NCBI GenBank assembly: GCA_936943315.1
Contig: CAKZJM010000331.1
Location: forward strand, 1-14,196
Direction of reading: 5' to 3'
DNA: 14,196 nt
Origin: an uncultured Methylophilus sp.
Lineage (GTDB): Bacteria; Pseudomonadota; Gammaproteobacteria; Burkholderiales; Methylophilaceae
Under the pieces are notes generated by a model. The model was not told where the DNA came from. It worked only from the letters and a program-made list of their open reading frames with translations, and did not search any database. Shown in pieces: positions 5,696 to 13,455 of this stretch. Both the position numbers and the translations under genes were made by a program. Within the stretch, counting starts at the first letter, position 1. Each line of letters begins with the position of its first letter.

Positions 5696-7114
5696 ATGCG
5701 TCTGCTCGCTTACGTTTCACCGCTTTTGTTAACGGCCTGCGGTATCGCCTTTCAGGCTAACCCTATTCCACAGCAACAAAATATCGAAACCATACATCAG
5801 GCAAGCCCAACGCAAGAGGGTTTTAAAAGCTTTGTTCAAGCACAATCCCCGCAAACGAATTGGCCGATCCAGGCTTGGGATATCGATAGCCTGACCTTGT
5901 CTGCGCTGTATTTTCATCCGGCACTCAAGGTGGCTAAATCTGACTATGCCGTTGCATTAGCTGGCATTACCAGTGCCGGGCTACGGCCACAAGTCGGTTT
6001 GAATGGCCATTTGTCGCATAGTAACCGTGCCAATGGGGATATCAACCCATGGTCTTATGGCTTGCAGGTGGACATTCCGGTCATCACCAACAACAAGCGC
6101 CAGATCAATATAGAAATCGCGCAATACCAGGCAGACATCGCAAAAATCCAGATCTCGGAAACGGCGTGGATGCTACGCCAGCAATTGAGCCTGGACCTGA
6201 TTCAGCTGGCAGAACAACAAGCCATGCATGGCAACCTTGCCAGACTGCAAAAATCCCAGGAAGCGTTGTTGGCTGCCTACCAAAAGCGTCTTGACTTCGG
6301 CGTGGCAGGCAAATCGGATGTGTTGCCTATCCGCCTGCAACACGACCAGTCCGCCTGGCAGTTGCAACAGCTTTCATTACAGATCAAGCAAACCGAGCAG
6401 AAAATACTGCATGATGCCGGGTTGACCGAGCAAAACAACCTGCCACTGACGATTGCGCCTGTTCAGCTTTCGCAACTATTAAAAACCCGCTTTGCCCAAT
6501 CGCAAGGGTACGCTGACGCCGCCACCATCCAGCACTATGCACTGACTAACCGTATGGATATCCAGCGCGGGCTGGCACAATATGCCAAGGCAGAATCGCA
6601 ACTCAAGCTGGATATGGCCAAACGCTACCCGGATTTGTCGCTAAACCCGGGCATTGCTTATGAATACGGAGACAAAATCTGGGGCTTGGGCATAGGCACC
6701 ATGCTTAACCTGCTCAACAAGTCGTCTGACTTGTGGGCGCATGCCGAGCAAGTGCGCCAAAATGAAGCAGCACGTTTTTATGCCTTGCAGCACCAGGTCA
6801 TCCAGCTATCCGAACAGTCTTATATCAAGTATCGTGGTGCGGCCAAACTGCTGGTAACACTCACCCGTGAATACGAGCAGCAATCCAACCGCAAGGCGCA
6901 ATTGGAAAATCAATGGCATCAGGGCCTGATAGACAAAACGGAATACCTGCAAACTGAAATCCAGTTTTATAGTGCGCAGCAACGGCTAATTACCCAACAG
7001 GCAAACGTGATGCGCGCCTTGCAGGACATTGAAAATGTGATGCAAAAGCCAATTGCGCTTTCGCAAAAAGAAACGGCGTTTGCCACCCAAAAACAAGAGG
7101 TGCCAGCAAAATGA
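5696..7114 (+). CDS. TolC/CusC-like outer-membrane factor (lipoprotein) of an RND export system
   Basis: Trimeric outer-membrane channel of a tripartite efflux pump. With the ATG at 5696 the protein is 472 aa, the usual size. A short lipoprotein signal peptide MRLLAYVSPLLLTAC has the lipobox LTAC with Cys15 as the lipidated residue, as in CusC/CzcC-type factors. A TTG at 5672 would add 8 residues in frame, and neither start has a good ribosome site. The body shows two repeats of the outer-membrane efflux domain, rich in Gln and Ala in the helical barrel (QAMHGNLARLQKSQEALLAAYQKR and the later QQSNRKAQLENQWHQGLIDKTEYLQTEIQFYSAQQRL). The LDFGVAGKSDVLPIRLQHDQ and HQGLIDKTEYLQTEI segments are the equivalent hairpin positions of the two halves. 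Its stop overlaps the adaptor start (ATGA), which indicates translational coupling. The outer factor-adaptor-pump order is that of czcCBA. The exact subfamily is uncertain. Confidence 0.88.
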   Translation: MRLLAYVSPLLLTACGIAFQANPIPQQQNIETIHQASPTQEGFKSFVQAQSPQTNWPIQAWDIDSLTLSALYFHPALKVAKSDYAVALAGITSAGLRPQVGLNGHLSHSNRANGDINPWSYGLQVDIPVITNNKRQINIEIAQYQADIAKIQISETAWMLRQQLSLDLIQLAEQQAMHGNLARLQKSQEALLAAYQKRLDFGVAGKSDVLPIRLQHDQSAWQLQQLSLQIKQTEQKILHDAGLTEQNNLPLTIAPVQLSQLLKTRFAQSQGYADAATIQHYALTNRMDIQRGLAQYAKAESQLKLDMAKRYPDLSLNPGIAYEYGDKIWGLGIGTMLNLLNKSSDLWAHAEQVRQNEAARFYALQHQVIQLSEQSYIKYRGAAKLLVTLTREYEQQSNRKAQLENQWHQGLIDKTEYLQTEIQFYSAQQRLITQQANVMRALQDIENVMQKPIALSQKETAFATQKQEVPAK

Positions 7115-8172
7115 ATAAAAAAGCACTTTGGATTATCGGTGCCCAGATTGTATTTATTGTGATCCTGATTTGGACCATTGTATTTGTGGGCCGCGATGAA
7201 TATGAATCTCTGCAGAATGACAGCGAAGAAGAGATTGAAAGCCCTGTGCGCGTTTCTGAACAAAATGGCCTGCAAGTGGTGCAGCTCAACCTGGCTACTC
7301 AGAGAAACAGCGGCATCAGCGTTCAGCCTCTGCAAGCCTATGATTATCACGGCAACATCAAAGTATTGGGCTCGGTGATTTCGATTCAGACGCTGGTGGA
7401 CTATAACAGCCAGTACCAGCAGTTAAAAGCCCAACTGGCCGTGGCCGAAAGCGTCTTACCTAACCACCAGTTACAGTATCAGCGCTATAAACAGTTAAAT
7501 GAAGACGATAAAAATGTTTCTGACAAAGCGGTGCAGGAAGCACAAGCGCTGGTCATTAATGACCAGACTCAAATTAAAACCGCGCAAGCTCAGTTAAAAG
7601 CACTCACCGATACCATCATCGCACAGTGGGGGCAACCCTTGGCCATGCTGGTGACACAACATCCCGCCCCTAGCCCCCTGCGCGACTTGCTCATGCAAAA
7701 GAAGGTCCTGGTACAGGTCAGCTTTCCGCTTAACTTCAAAGCCCCTGAGGGCAATTCCAGCCTGTTGATTACCCCCATCCAGGATGAGGTGCCGCCGATC
7801 CGGGCTGACTATGTTTCACAGTCGATTCAGACTGACATCAGCAACATTGGTAAAACCTATTTTTATAGTGCCCCTGCGGACTACTTGCGGGTAGGCATGC
7901 GGGTCAATGTGGTCCCGGCAAATGCGTCTTCTTCAATGAAGGGTGTGCTTGTGCCTAACCAGGCGATTGCCTGGCATGGCGGCATGGCCTGGATTTATGT
8001 GAAAACCAAGCCGGATACCTTTTTGCGCAAGCCGGTTGCCTCCGACATTGAGCTGGATAACGGCTGGTTTGATAACAGCCTCGCCCCTGGCACTGAGGTC
8101 GTGACTCGGGGTGCACAATTGCTGCTGTCAGAAGAGTTCAAGTTCCAGATCAAAAACGAAAATGATGACTAA
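7111..8172 (+). CDS. RND efflux periplasmic adaptor (membrane fusion protein), short form
   Basis: Adaptor linking the inner-membrane pump to the outer-membrane channel. At 353 aa it is shorter than CusB (~400) or CzcB (~520). A single N-terminal membrane anchor lies at about 6-27 (IIGAQIVFIVILIWTIVFVG). No lipobox cysteine is present, so it is anchored by the helix, not by lipid. Residues ~95-165 form the helical hairpin (QLKAQLAVAESVLPNHQLQY ... DKAVQEAQALVINDQTQIKTAQAQL). The beta-barrel and membrane-proximal parts follow, with TYFYSAPADYLRVGMRVNV and the hallmark VPNQAIAWHGGMAWIYV (from residue 281). The usual first half of the lipoyl domain (a V..G..V..GQ.L type stretch) is not evident, and the helix starts almost directly after GNIKVLGSVISIQTL. 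Its ATG overlaps the stop of the outer-membrane factor by 4 nt. The pump follows after 36 nt. Identification rests on the C-terminal half and on context. Confidence 0.87.
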   Translation: MNKKALWIIGAQIVFIVILIWTIVFVGRDEYESLQNDSEEEIESPVRVSEQNGLQVVQLNLATQRNSGISVQPLQAYDYHGNIKVLGSVISIQTLVDYNSQYQQLKAQLAVAESVLPNHQLQYQRYKQLNEDDKNVSDKAVQEAQALVINDQTQIKTAQAQLKALTDTIIAQWGQPLAMLVTQHPAPSPLRDLLMQKKVLVQVSFPLNFKAPEGNSSLLITPIQDEVPPIRADYVSQSIQTDISNIGKTYFYSAPADYLRVGMRVNVVPANASSSMKGVLVPNQAIAWHGGMAWIYVKTKPDTFLRKPVASDIELDNGWFDNSLAPGTEVVTRGAQLLLSEEFKFQIKNENDD

Positions 8173-8208
8173 ACAGCAATCACTTTCAACCATACAGGAG
8201 TCATCGGC

Positions 8209-11200
8209 ATGATGTCGGCGCTGGTCAGGTTCGCCATCCGTTTTTATGGCGTGATCATCGGCCTTGCCTTGCTGGTGATTGTGTATGGCGCTTACAGCCT
8301 TAGCCAGAGTGACTTGAATGTTTTTCCAGAGTTTGCCCCCACACAGGTAGTGATCCAAACCGAGTCGCCTGGCCTATCAGCCAGCCTGGTTGAAAAACTG
8401 GTGACGCAACCGATTGAGAATGTTGTCTCAGGCGCCATCGGGATTAAAAGTCTGCGCTCCCAGTCTATTCCCGGCCTGTCGATTATCACGGTGATTTTCC
8501 AGGATAAGTCAGACATTTACCGTAACCGGCAAATTGTTGGCGAACGCCTCAATATGCTGGGTAGCCAACTGCCACCCGGCATTGTCCCCAACATTACGCC
8601 CCTGACCTCTTCAGCCAGCACCGTCATGGGCATAGGCGTCACCTCAGACAAACTGTCACTGATGCAATTGCGCACCTTGGTGGACTGGCACTTAACGCCG
8701 CATTTAATGGCAATCCCTGGCGTGGCGGATATCAATGTGTATGGTGGTGAAGTCCGCCAGTTCCAGATCAAGATTGATCCGCGCAAGCTAATGCTGTATC
8801 AGTTAAACGTGCAGGATGTAGTGTTTGCCGCCACGCGTGCCACGGGCGTGCGCGGTGCAGGCTATATCCAGAATGACAACCAGCGCATCATCCTCAATAG
8901 CCAGGGCCAAACGACAACCCCGCAGCAATTAGCCAACATCACCCTGCTACGCAAGCTGGGGCGCACCATCCGTATCCGGGATGTTGCTGAAGTCACTGAA
9001 GGCGCCGCACCTTCTATTAGCGCAGCCGCAGTCAATGGCAAACCGGCCGTCTATCTTTCGGTACAAGGCCAGTTAGGCGCCAATGTGTATGCGCTGACCA
9101 AGCAACTGGAGCGCAAGCTGGCCGACATCAAACCGAGCCTCGAAAAGCAGAAAGTCACCCTGCATGAGGGCTTGTTCCGCCCGGCCAACTTTATTGAAAC
9201 CGCCATCCATAGCCTGCGTTCAGATATCCTGATTGGCTCCGTGCTCGTGACGCTAGTGCTGTTTATCTTTCTGTTTAATGTACGTACGGCAGTGATTTCT
9301 GCAACAGCGATTCCGCTGTCACTATTAACCGCGATTGTGGTGCTGTACCAGTATGGTGTTGGTCTCAATATTATGGTGCTTGGCGGCCTGGCGATTGCGC
9401 TGGGTGAGGTGGTAGACGATGCCATTATTGATACAGAAAACATTTTCCGCCGTTTGCGTGAAAACCGCCTGCTGGCGCAGCCACTTCCGGCTGCCAAAGT
9501 CGTCTTTCAGGCCTCCATGGAGGTGCGCAGCTCGGTGGTCTATGCCACGATGATCGTCGCCTTGGTATTTTTACCGCTACTGACTTTATCCGGGGTAGCC
9601 GGTAAATTATTTGCCCCACTTGGCTACGCTTATATTTCAGCGATTCTGGCCTCGCTGGTGGTTGCCCTGACGTTAACCCCTGCCCTGTGCTATGCCCTGC
9701 TGGCCAATGCCCCGCTTAAAAATGAAGATTCCCCTTTATTGCGATGGCTTAAAAAACGCTATGTCCGCTTGCTGCAACAAATTGAAAATCGCTACCAGTT
9801 AATTCTGCTGACCAGCTTTGTTTGCATTGCCTTAGGTTTAGCCATTTTGCCGTTATTCAGGGGCCAATTTATCCCCGCCTTGCGCGAAGGCCATTACATT
9901 TTGCACATGACGGCCGTGCCAGGCACCTCTGAAGTACAAACACTGAAGCTGGGCAACCAGGTGACGAAAGTATTGCTGGAGATTCCTGGCGTAAAAAGTG
10001 TGGCGCAATGGGTTGGTCGCGCGCCCAATGCCGCAGATACGTTTGGTACGCACTACAGTGAATTTGAAGTGGAGATCGGGACGGTTTCCGGGGCGGAGCA
10101 AGAACGGATTTTTCATGATATCCGCGAAGAGCTGGCAGGGGAAACCGAAGACGATGATGCCGATGGCAAAGTCGAATTGGGCTTTGTCGGTGCCAATTTC
10201 GCCATCAATACGTTTTTGACCGAGCGCATTGAAGAAACCATTTCTGGCTATGCCGCTGGCCTGGTCATCAATATTTACGGCCAGGACCTGGATGCCCTGG
10301 ACAGGGACGCGCAAAAAGTGGCCAAGTTACTGAGCAGCATCCGCGGGGTACGTGACGTGATTGTACAGTCACCGCCTGAAACGCCCGAAATTGTGATCCG
10401 CCTGAAACAGGAAAAACTGGCGCTATGGGGGCTACAGCCCATGGATATACTAGATACGGTCAGGGCCTGTTATGAAGGGGTACCTGTCAACCACGTGTTT
10501 ATGGGTAACCGTTCGGTCGGGGTCAGTGTGCTGCTCAATGATGCCTCGAGGGATGACATTGCAGATATGCGTAATATCCCGATCTTTAATCCAGAAGGCC
10601 AGATGCTGAAGCTATCTGATGTGGCTTACGTGGCGCAAGAAGGCGGCCGCTCCAAGATTCTGCATGCCGGTGCCAAGCGTATTCAAACGATTACAGCGAA
10701 TATGGTTGGCCGTGACCAGGCATTGTTACTTGAAGATATTCGCGACACGCTGCACAAGAAAGTGCAGCTCAATAGCGGCAACTACCTGGAGTTTTCTGGC
10801 GAAGCTGAGGCCAATGCACAATCCCGTCGCGACCTGGTGATTCACTCACTGGTGGCCGGCGTGGCGATTTTCCTCATGCTATATATCGCCTTTGGCCGCT
10901 TGCGTAACTTGATGTTAACGTTTGCCAACCTGCCGTTTGCCTTGATCGGTGGCGTGATTGCCACCTTCTTTACCGGCGGCTGGATTTCTGTGGGCACGCT
11001 GGTCGGTTTTGTGACCCTGTTCGGGATCACCCTGCGTAACTCGATTATGATGGTGTCGCACTTTCAGCACTTGATCGATGAGGAAGGCTGTACCTGGAAC
11101 CTGGAAACTTGTATCCGAGGCGCCGCTGAGCGCTTGCCGTCAGTGTTAATGACGGCGTTGGTAACGGCGCTGGGCTTGTTACCGCTGGCTATAGGCAGTG

Positions 11201-11343
11201 GTGAACCTGGCCGAGAAATTGAAGGCCCGATGGCGACAATTATTGTCGGTGGACTGATCTCATCCACCATTTTGAACTTGCTGATTCTGCCGACCATCAT
11301 GTTGCATTTTGGCCGCTTTGACAAAAGCGAAGCCGTAGAATGA
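8209..11343 (+). CDS. RND-family inner-membrane export pump, heavy-metal-efflux-like branch
   Basis: Proton-driven 12-TM trimeric pump of 1044 aa, the normal RND size. TM1 is about 12-31. The first periplasmic loop opens with SDLNVFPEFAPTQVVIQTESPGLS, the pattern of CzcA/CusA relatives. TM2-6 lie around 335-495 and TM7 near 530-550. The second periplasmic loop contains REGHYILHMTAVPGTSE and HYSEFEVEIG, and TM8-12 run from about 870 to 1035. The TM4 proton-relay motif is GEVVDDAIIDTEN (399-411). Asp403 and Glu410 align with CusA Asp405/Glu412, and Glu400, Asp404 and Asp408 are extra acidic residues. By eye the positions of the CusA copper methionines are His566 (with Met567 beside it), Phe619 and Glu676, so Cu(I)/Ag(I) export by the CusA route is not supported. 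The ATG at 8209 has AGGAG 8 nt upstream. Substrate is unknown: a divalent metal or a small molecule are both possible. Confidence 0.93.
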   Translation: MMSALVRFAIRFYGVIIGLALLVIVYGAYSLSQSDLNVFPEFAPTQVVIQTESPGLSASLVEKLVTQPIENVVSGAIGIKSLRSQSIPGLSIITVIFQDKSDIYRNRQIVGERLNMLGSQLPPGIVPNITPLTSSASTVMGIGVTSDKLSLMQLRTLVDWHLTPHLMAIPGVADINVYGGEVRQFQIKIDPRKLMLYQLNVQDVVFAATRATGVRGAGYIQNDNQRIILNSQGQTTTPQQLANITLLRKLGRTIRIRDVAEVTEGAAPSISAAAVNGKPAVYLSVQGQLGANVYALTKQLERKLADIKPSLEKQKVTLHEGLFRPANFIETAIHSLRSDILIGSVLVTLVLFIFLFNVRTAVISATAIPLSLLTAIVVLYQYGVGLNIMVLGGLAIALGEVVDDAIIDTENIFRRLRENRLLAQPLPAAKVVFQASMEVRSSVVYATMIVALVFLPLLTLSGVAGKLFAPLGYAYISAILASLVVALTLTPALCYALLANAPLKNEDSPLLRWLKKRYVRLLQQIENRYQLILLTSFVCIALGLAILPLFRGQFIPALREGHYILHMTAVPGTSEVQTLKLGNQVTKVLLEIPGVKSVAQWVGRAPNAADTFGTHYSEFEVEIGTVSGAEQERIFHDIREELAGETEDDDADGKVELGFVGANFAINTFLTERIEETISGYAAGLVINIYGQDLDALDRDAQKVAKLLSSIRGVRDVIVQSPPETPEIVIRLKQEKLALWGLQPMDILDTVRACYEGVPVNHVFMGNRSVGVSVLLNDASRDDIADMRNIPIFNPEGQMLKLSDVAYVAQEGGRSKILHAGAKRIQTITANMVGRDQALLLEDIRDTLHKKVQLNSGNYLEFSGEAEANAQSRRDLVIHSLVAGVAIFLMLYIAFGRLRNLMLTFANLPFALIGGVIATFFTGGWISVGTLVGFVTLFGITLRNSIMMVSHFQHLIDEEGCTWNLETCIRGAAERLPSVLMTALVTALGLLPLAIGSGEPGREIEGPMATIIVGGLISSTILNLLILPTIMLHFGRFDKSEAVE

Positions 11344-11362
11344 CCACAGCATCACAACGAGG

Positions 11363-12016
11363 CTAAGTTTGGAGTAAATATGGCTCTAGCTGGCTGGTGT
11401 TAAAGCCCACCTCAAACAGCCCATACTGACTCTGGTGCACCACCCAGGTCTTAAATTGCGCCTGTGACAGGAGTGCTGACAGCCCCTGATCTATCACATC
11501 CATGGATTGCAAGCTGGTTAGCTCAAAATGCGTGTGCGCTTCAACTAATCTGTCATCCGATTTGACAAGCACCAAATGGCTGGCTTCCAGTTGCCAGGCT
11601 AGCCAGGCCGCCAGGCTATCAGAAGTCACTTCCCAGGTTTCCGGTAAGGCAAGCTCGCTGGCCAAGGCAGGGTTCAACGCCATTTCGCTTGGCAACCATA
11701 CCAGGCCACGATGCTGCCAGCCGCTCTCGGCGATCTCCAGCGGATTGCGTACCAGAGTGAGTTCTGGCGCCATAGCGACCAGGCTGCGTGCCATTTGATC
11801 CATGGCATAAATAGCCAAGGCATGTGCCTGCTGGTCATTAATATGTCCATCAGGGAATTTGGCGCGCATCTGTTGAAAATTTCGCACGGCATCTGCGTAC
11901 ATGCCGCCGCCGGGCACGATAATGACCTTACCGTCCCCCCAACGGACAACCAGCTGCAACCACTGCACCAGGCTGTCATAGTGTGTCACGCTACCCCCTA
12001 GCTTGATCACCCACAT
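11363..12016 (-). CDS. Amino-acid-kinase-fold protein, MfnE-like (furan carrier biosynthesis)
   Basis: Small (217 aa) kinase of the amino acid kinase fold. The N-terminal phosphate-binding strand is VIKLGGSV (3-10, with Lys5), followed by IVPGGGMYADAVR (33-45). A later segment EVTSDSLAAWLAWQLEASHLVLVKSDD matches the nucleotide/substrate part of the fold. Small kinases of this type in methanogens (MfnE) convert aminomethylfuran-methyl phosphate to the diphosphate in methanofuran synthesis, and homologues sit in C1-carrier clusters of methylotrophs. Function here is inferred from the fold and the neighbouring MfnF-like gene. The ATG at 12016 has a GGGA ribosome site and lies 14 nt after the pabB stop, so it is the last visible gene of that operon. 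Its stop is only 19 bp from the stop of the convergent pump gene. Confidence 0.8.
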   Translation of the reverse strand: MWVIKLGGSVTHYDSLVQWLQLVVRWGDGKVIIVPGGGMYADAVRNFQQMRAKFPDGHINDQQAHALAIYAMDQMARSLVAMAPELTLVRNPLEIAESGWQHRGLVWLPSEMALNPALASELALPETWEVTSDSLAAWLAWQLEASHLVLVKSDDRLVEAHTHFELTSLQSMDVIDQGLSALLSQAQFKTWVVHQSQYGLFEVGFNTSQLEPYLLQT

Positions 12017-12030
12017 GGTATTGTTCCCGA

Positions 12031-13455
12031 TTATTCATTTTTATAGGCTGCGACGAGCTTGAAGAACTGCGAAGCCTTATCAAAGGTTTCCTGATATTCG
12101 CGCGCGCAGTCCGAGTCTGCTACCACACCACCACCGGCAAAAAAGGTCATTCGACCATTGCATATCACCGAGGTCCTTATCGCGATATTGGTATCCATGC
12201 TACCATCAAAACCAATGTAACCGATACTGCCGCAATAAATGCCGCGACGATGTGGTTCCAGATCTTCAATAATTTCCATGGCGCGCAATTTAGGGGCCCC
12301 CGTAATCGAGCCGCCTGGAAAGCAACCGCGCAACAAATCCAGGGCGTGGAAGCCTGCGGCTAATCTCCCGCGAACAATGCTGACCAGATGGTGCACGTTG
12401 GTAAAGCGTTGCAACTTGAACAAGGCGTCCACCTTAACTGAGCCAATCTCACACACTTTGCCAATATCATTGCGCAGCAGATCCACAATCATCAGGTTTT
12501 CGGCTCTATCCTTGATGCTATGCGCCAGTTCGTCCGCCACTTGCGCATCCAGCGTGGCATCCTGATGTCTGGGCCTGGTCCCTTTGATTGGTCGGGTTTC
12601 CACTTTTTGATCAATCACTTGCAGGAAGCGTTCTGGCGACATGGAGAGCACAGAAAAAGGCATGCCTTTGCCGTCATCGACCTGTAAAAACGCCATAAAC
12701 GGTGCACGGCTCAACTGTCTGAACTGATCGTACGCCTCACAGGCATCGCCAGCCACCTCCACCGCAAAGCGTTGTGCCAGGTTGATCTGGTAACAATCGC
12801 CTGCCCAGATATACTCTTTGACGCGTTGAAACGCCTGGGCATAATCATCCTGGCTCATATTGGCCTGTATCTCGCCCTTAATACCAAAAGGGGCTACGAC
12901 CTGTTCAACCTTGGCTTGGAGTAATTGCTGATGCAAGGTTTCAAGCGCTTGACGGCCGGTGAAACGGCCGTGGGATACTAGTCTGCATTGGCGAAGATGA
13001 TGATCCACCACAATCGCCCAGTCATAAATGCCGACCAGCAATTCAGGTAATGGCGCGTCCTCAGTCGCCAGTTCTGGCAACACTTCGATACTGCGTCCTA
13101 AATCATAGGAAAAATAACCCAAGGCGCCACCCGCAAACGGGATGTCAGGGCTACGTTCAACCTGATGGTCAGATAACCAGTGCCGTATCACTTGAAAAGG
13201 ATCCTCCTGTGACTGTTGCACAGTGTCATGGGCATGCACTTCGGTCATGGGCCGGCGGTGAATGATGCGAGCGACCGGCGCAGCGACAACAATATCAAAA
13301 CGGGCACCCAGCCCGGCCTCTTCATTCATGGTTGCCTGCGTCTGGGAGGCCTCCACCTGGCCACTTTCAAGCAACATGGGCCACGGCAAGTGCCTGACCT
13401 GCTTCAACCAGTGCATGCCTTCAGCATAAGGTAACTCTAAAACAATTAATGCCAT
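12031..13455 (-). CDS. pabB: Aminodeoxychorismate synthase component I (PabB)
   Basis: Converts chorismate and ammonia (from the PabA glutaminase) to 4-amino-4-deoxychorismate, the precursor of 4-aminobenzoate. It is 474 aa from the chosen ATG, as expected. The N-terminal domain has FAGGALGYFSYDLGRSIE. The catalytic domain has YIWAGDCYQINLAQRF, SMSPERFLQV, PIKGTRPR, DRAENLMIVDLLRNDIGKV, FPGGSITGAPKLRAMEII, and GSIGYIGFDGSMDTNIAIRT. The lysine in PIKGT (residue 291) is the PabB-specific catalytic Lys equivalent to E. coli Lys274; anthranilate synthase has Ala there, so this is PabB and not TrpE. The start at 13455 is preferred (GAGG 11 nt upstream). An ATG at 13464 and a GTG at 13494 are in frame but their ribosome sites are too close. 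The gene overlaps the MfnF-like gene by about 10 nt. pABA feeds folate and also tetrahydromethanopterin, which explains the neighbours. Confidence 0.95.
   Translation of the reverse strand: MALIVLELPYAEGMHWLKQVRHLPWPMLLESGQVEASQTQATMNEEAGLGARFDIVVAAPVARIIHRRPMTEVHAHDTVQQSQEDPFQVIRHWLSDHQVERSPDIPFAGGALGYFSYDLGRSIEVLPELATEDAPLPELLVGIYDWAIVVDHHLRQCRLVSHGRFTGRQALETLHQQLLQAKVEQVVAPFGIKGEIQANMSQDDYAQAFQRVKEYIWAGDCYQINLAQRFAVEVAGDACEAYDQFRQLSRAPFMAFLQVDDGKGMPFSVLSMSPERFLQVIDQKVETRPIKGTRPRHQDATLDAQVADELAHSIKDRAENLMIVDLLRNDIGKVCEIGSVKVDALFKLQRFTNVHHLVSIVRGRLAAGFHALDLLRGCFPGGSITGAPKLRAMEIIEDLEPHRRGIYCGSIGYIGFDGSMDTNIAIRTSVICNGRMTFFAGGGVVADSDCAREYQETFDKASQFFKLVAAYKNE

Noticed and set aside
9051..9497. 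148-aa open frame on the minus strand
   Set aside because: Antisense shadow of the RND pump gene. The Ser/Arg-rich composition is typical of reverse-frame translation.
8209..11343. Pump named as CusA (copper/silver) or CzcA
   Set aside because: The three CusA methionine positions and the extra CzcA TM4 aspartate are not conserved by eye, so a specific name or substrate would be over-stated.
12031..13455. Anthranilate synthase component I (TrpE) as an alternative to PabB
   Set aside because: The PIKGT lysine is the PabB-specific catalytic residue (TrpE has PIAGT), and the N-terminal GGALGYFSYDLGR stretch is PabB-like.
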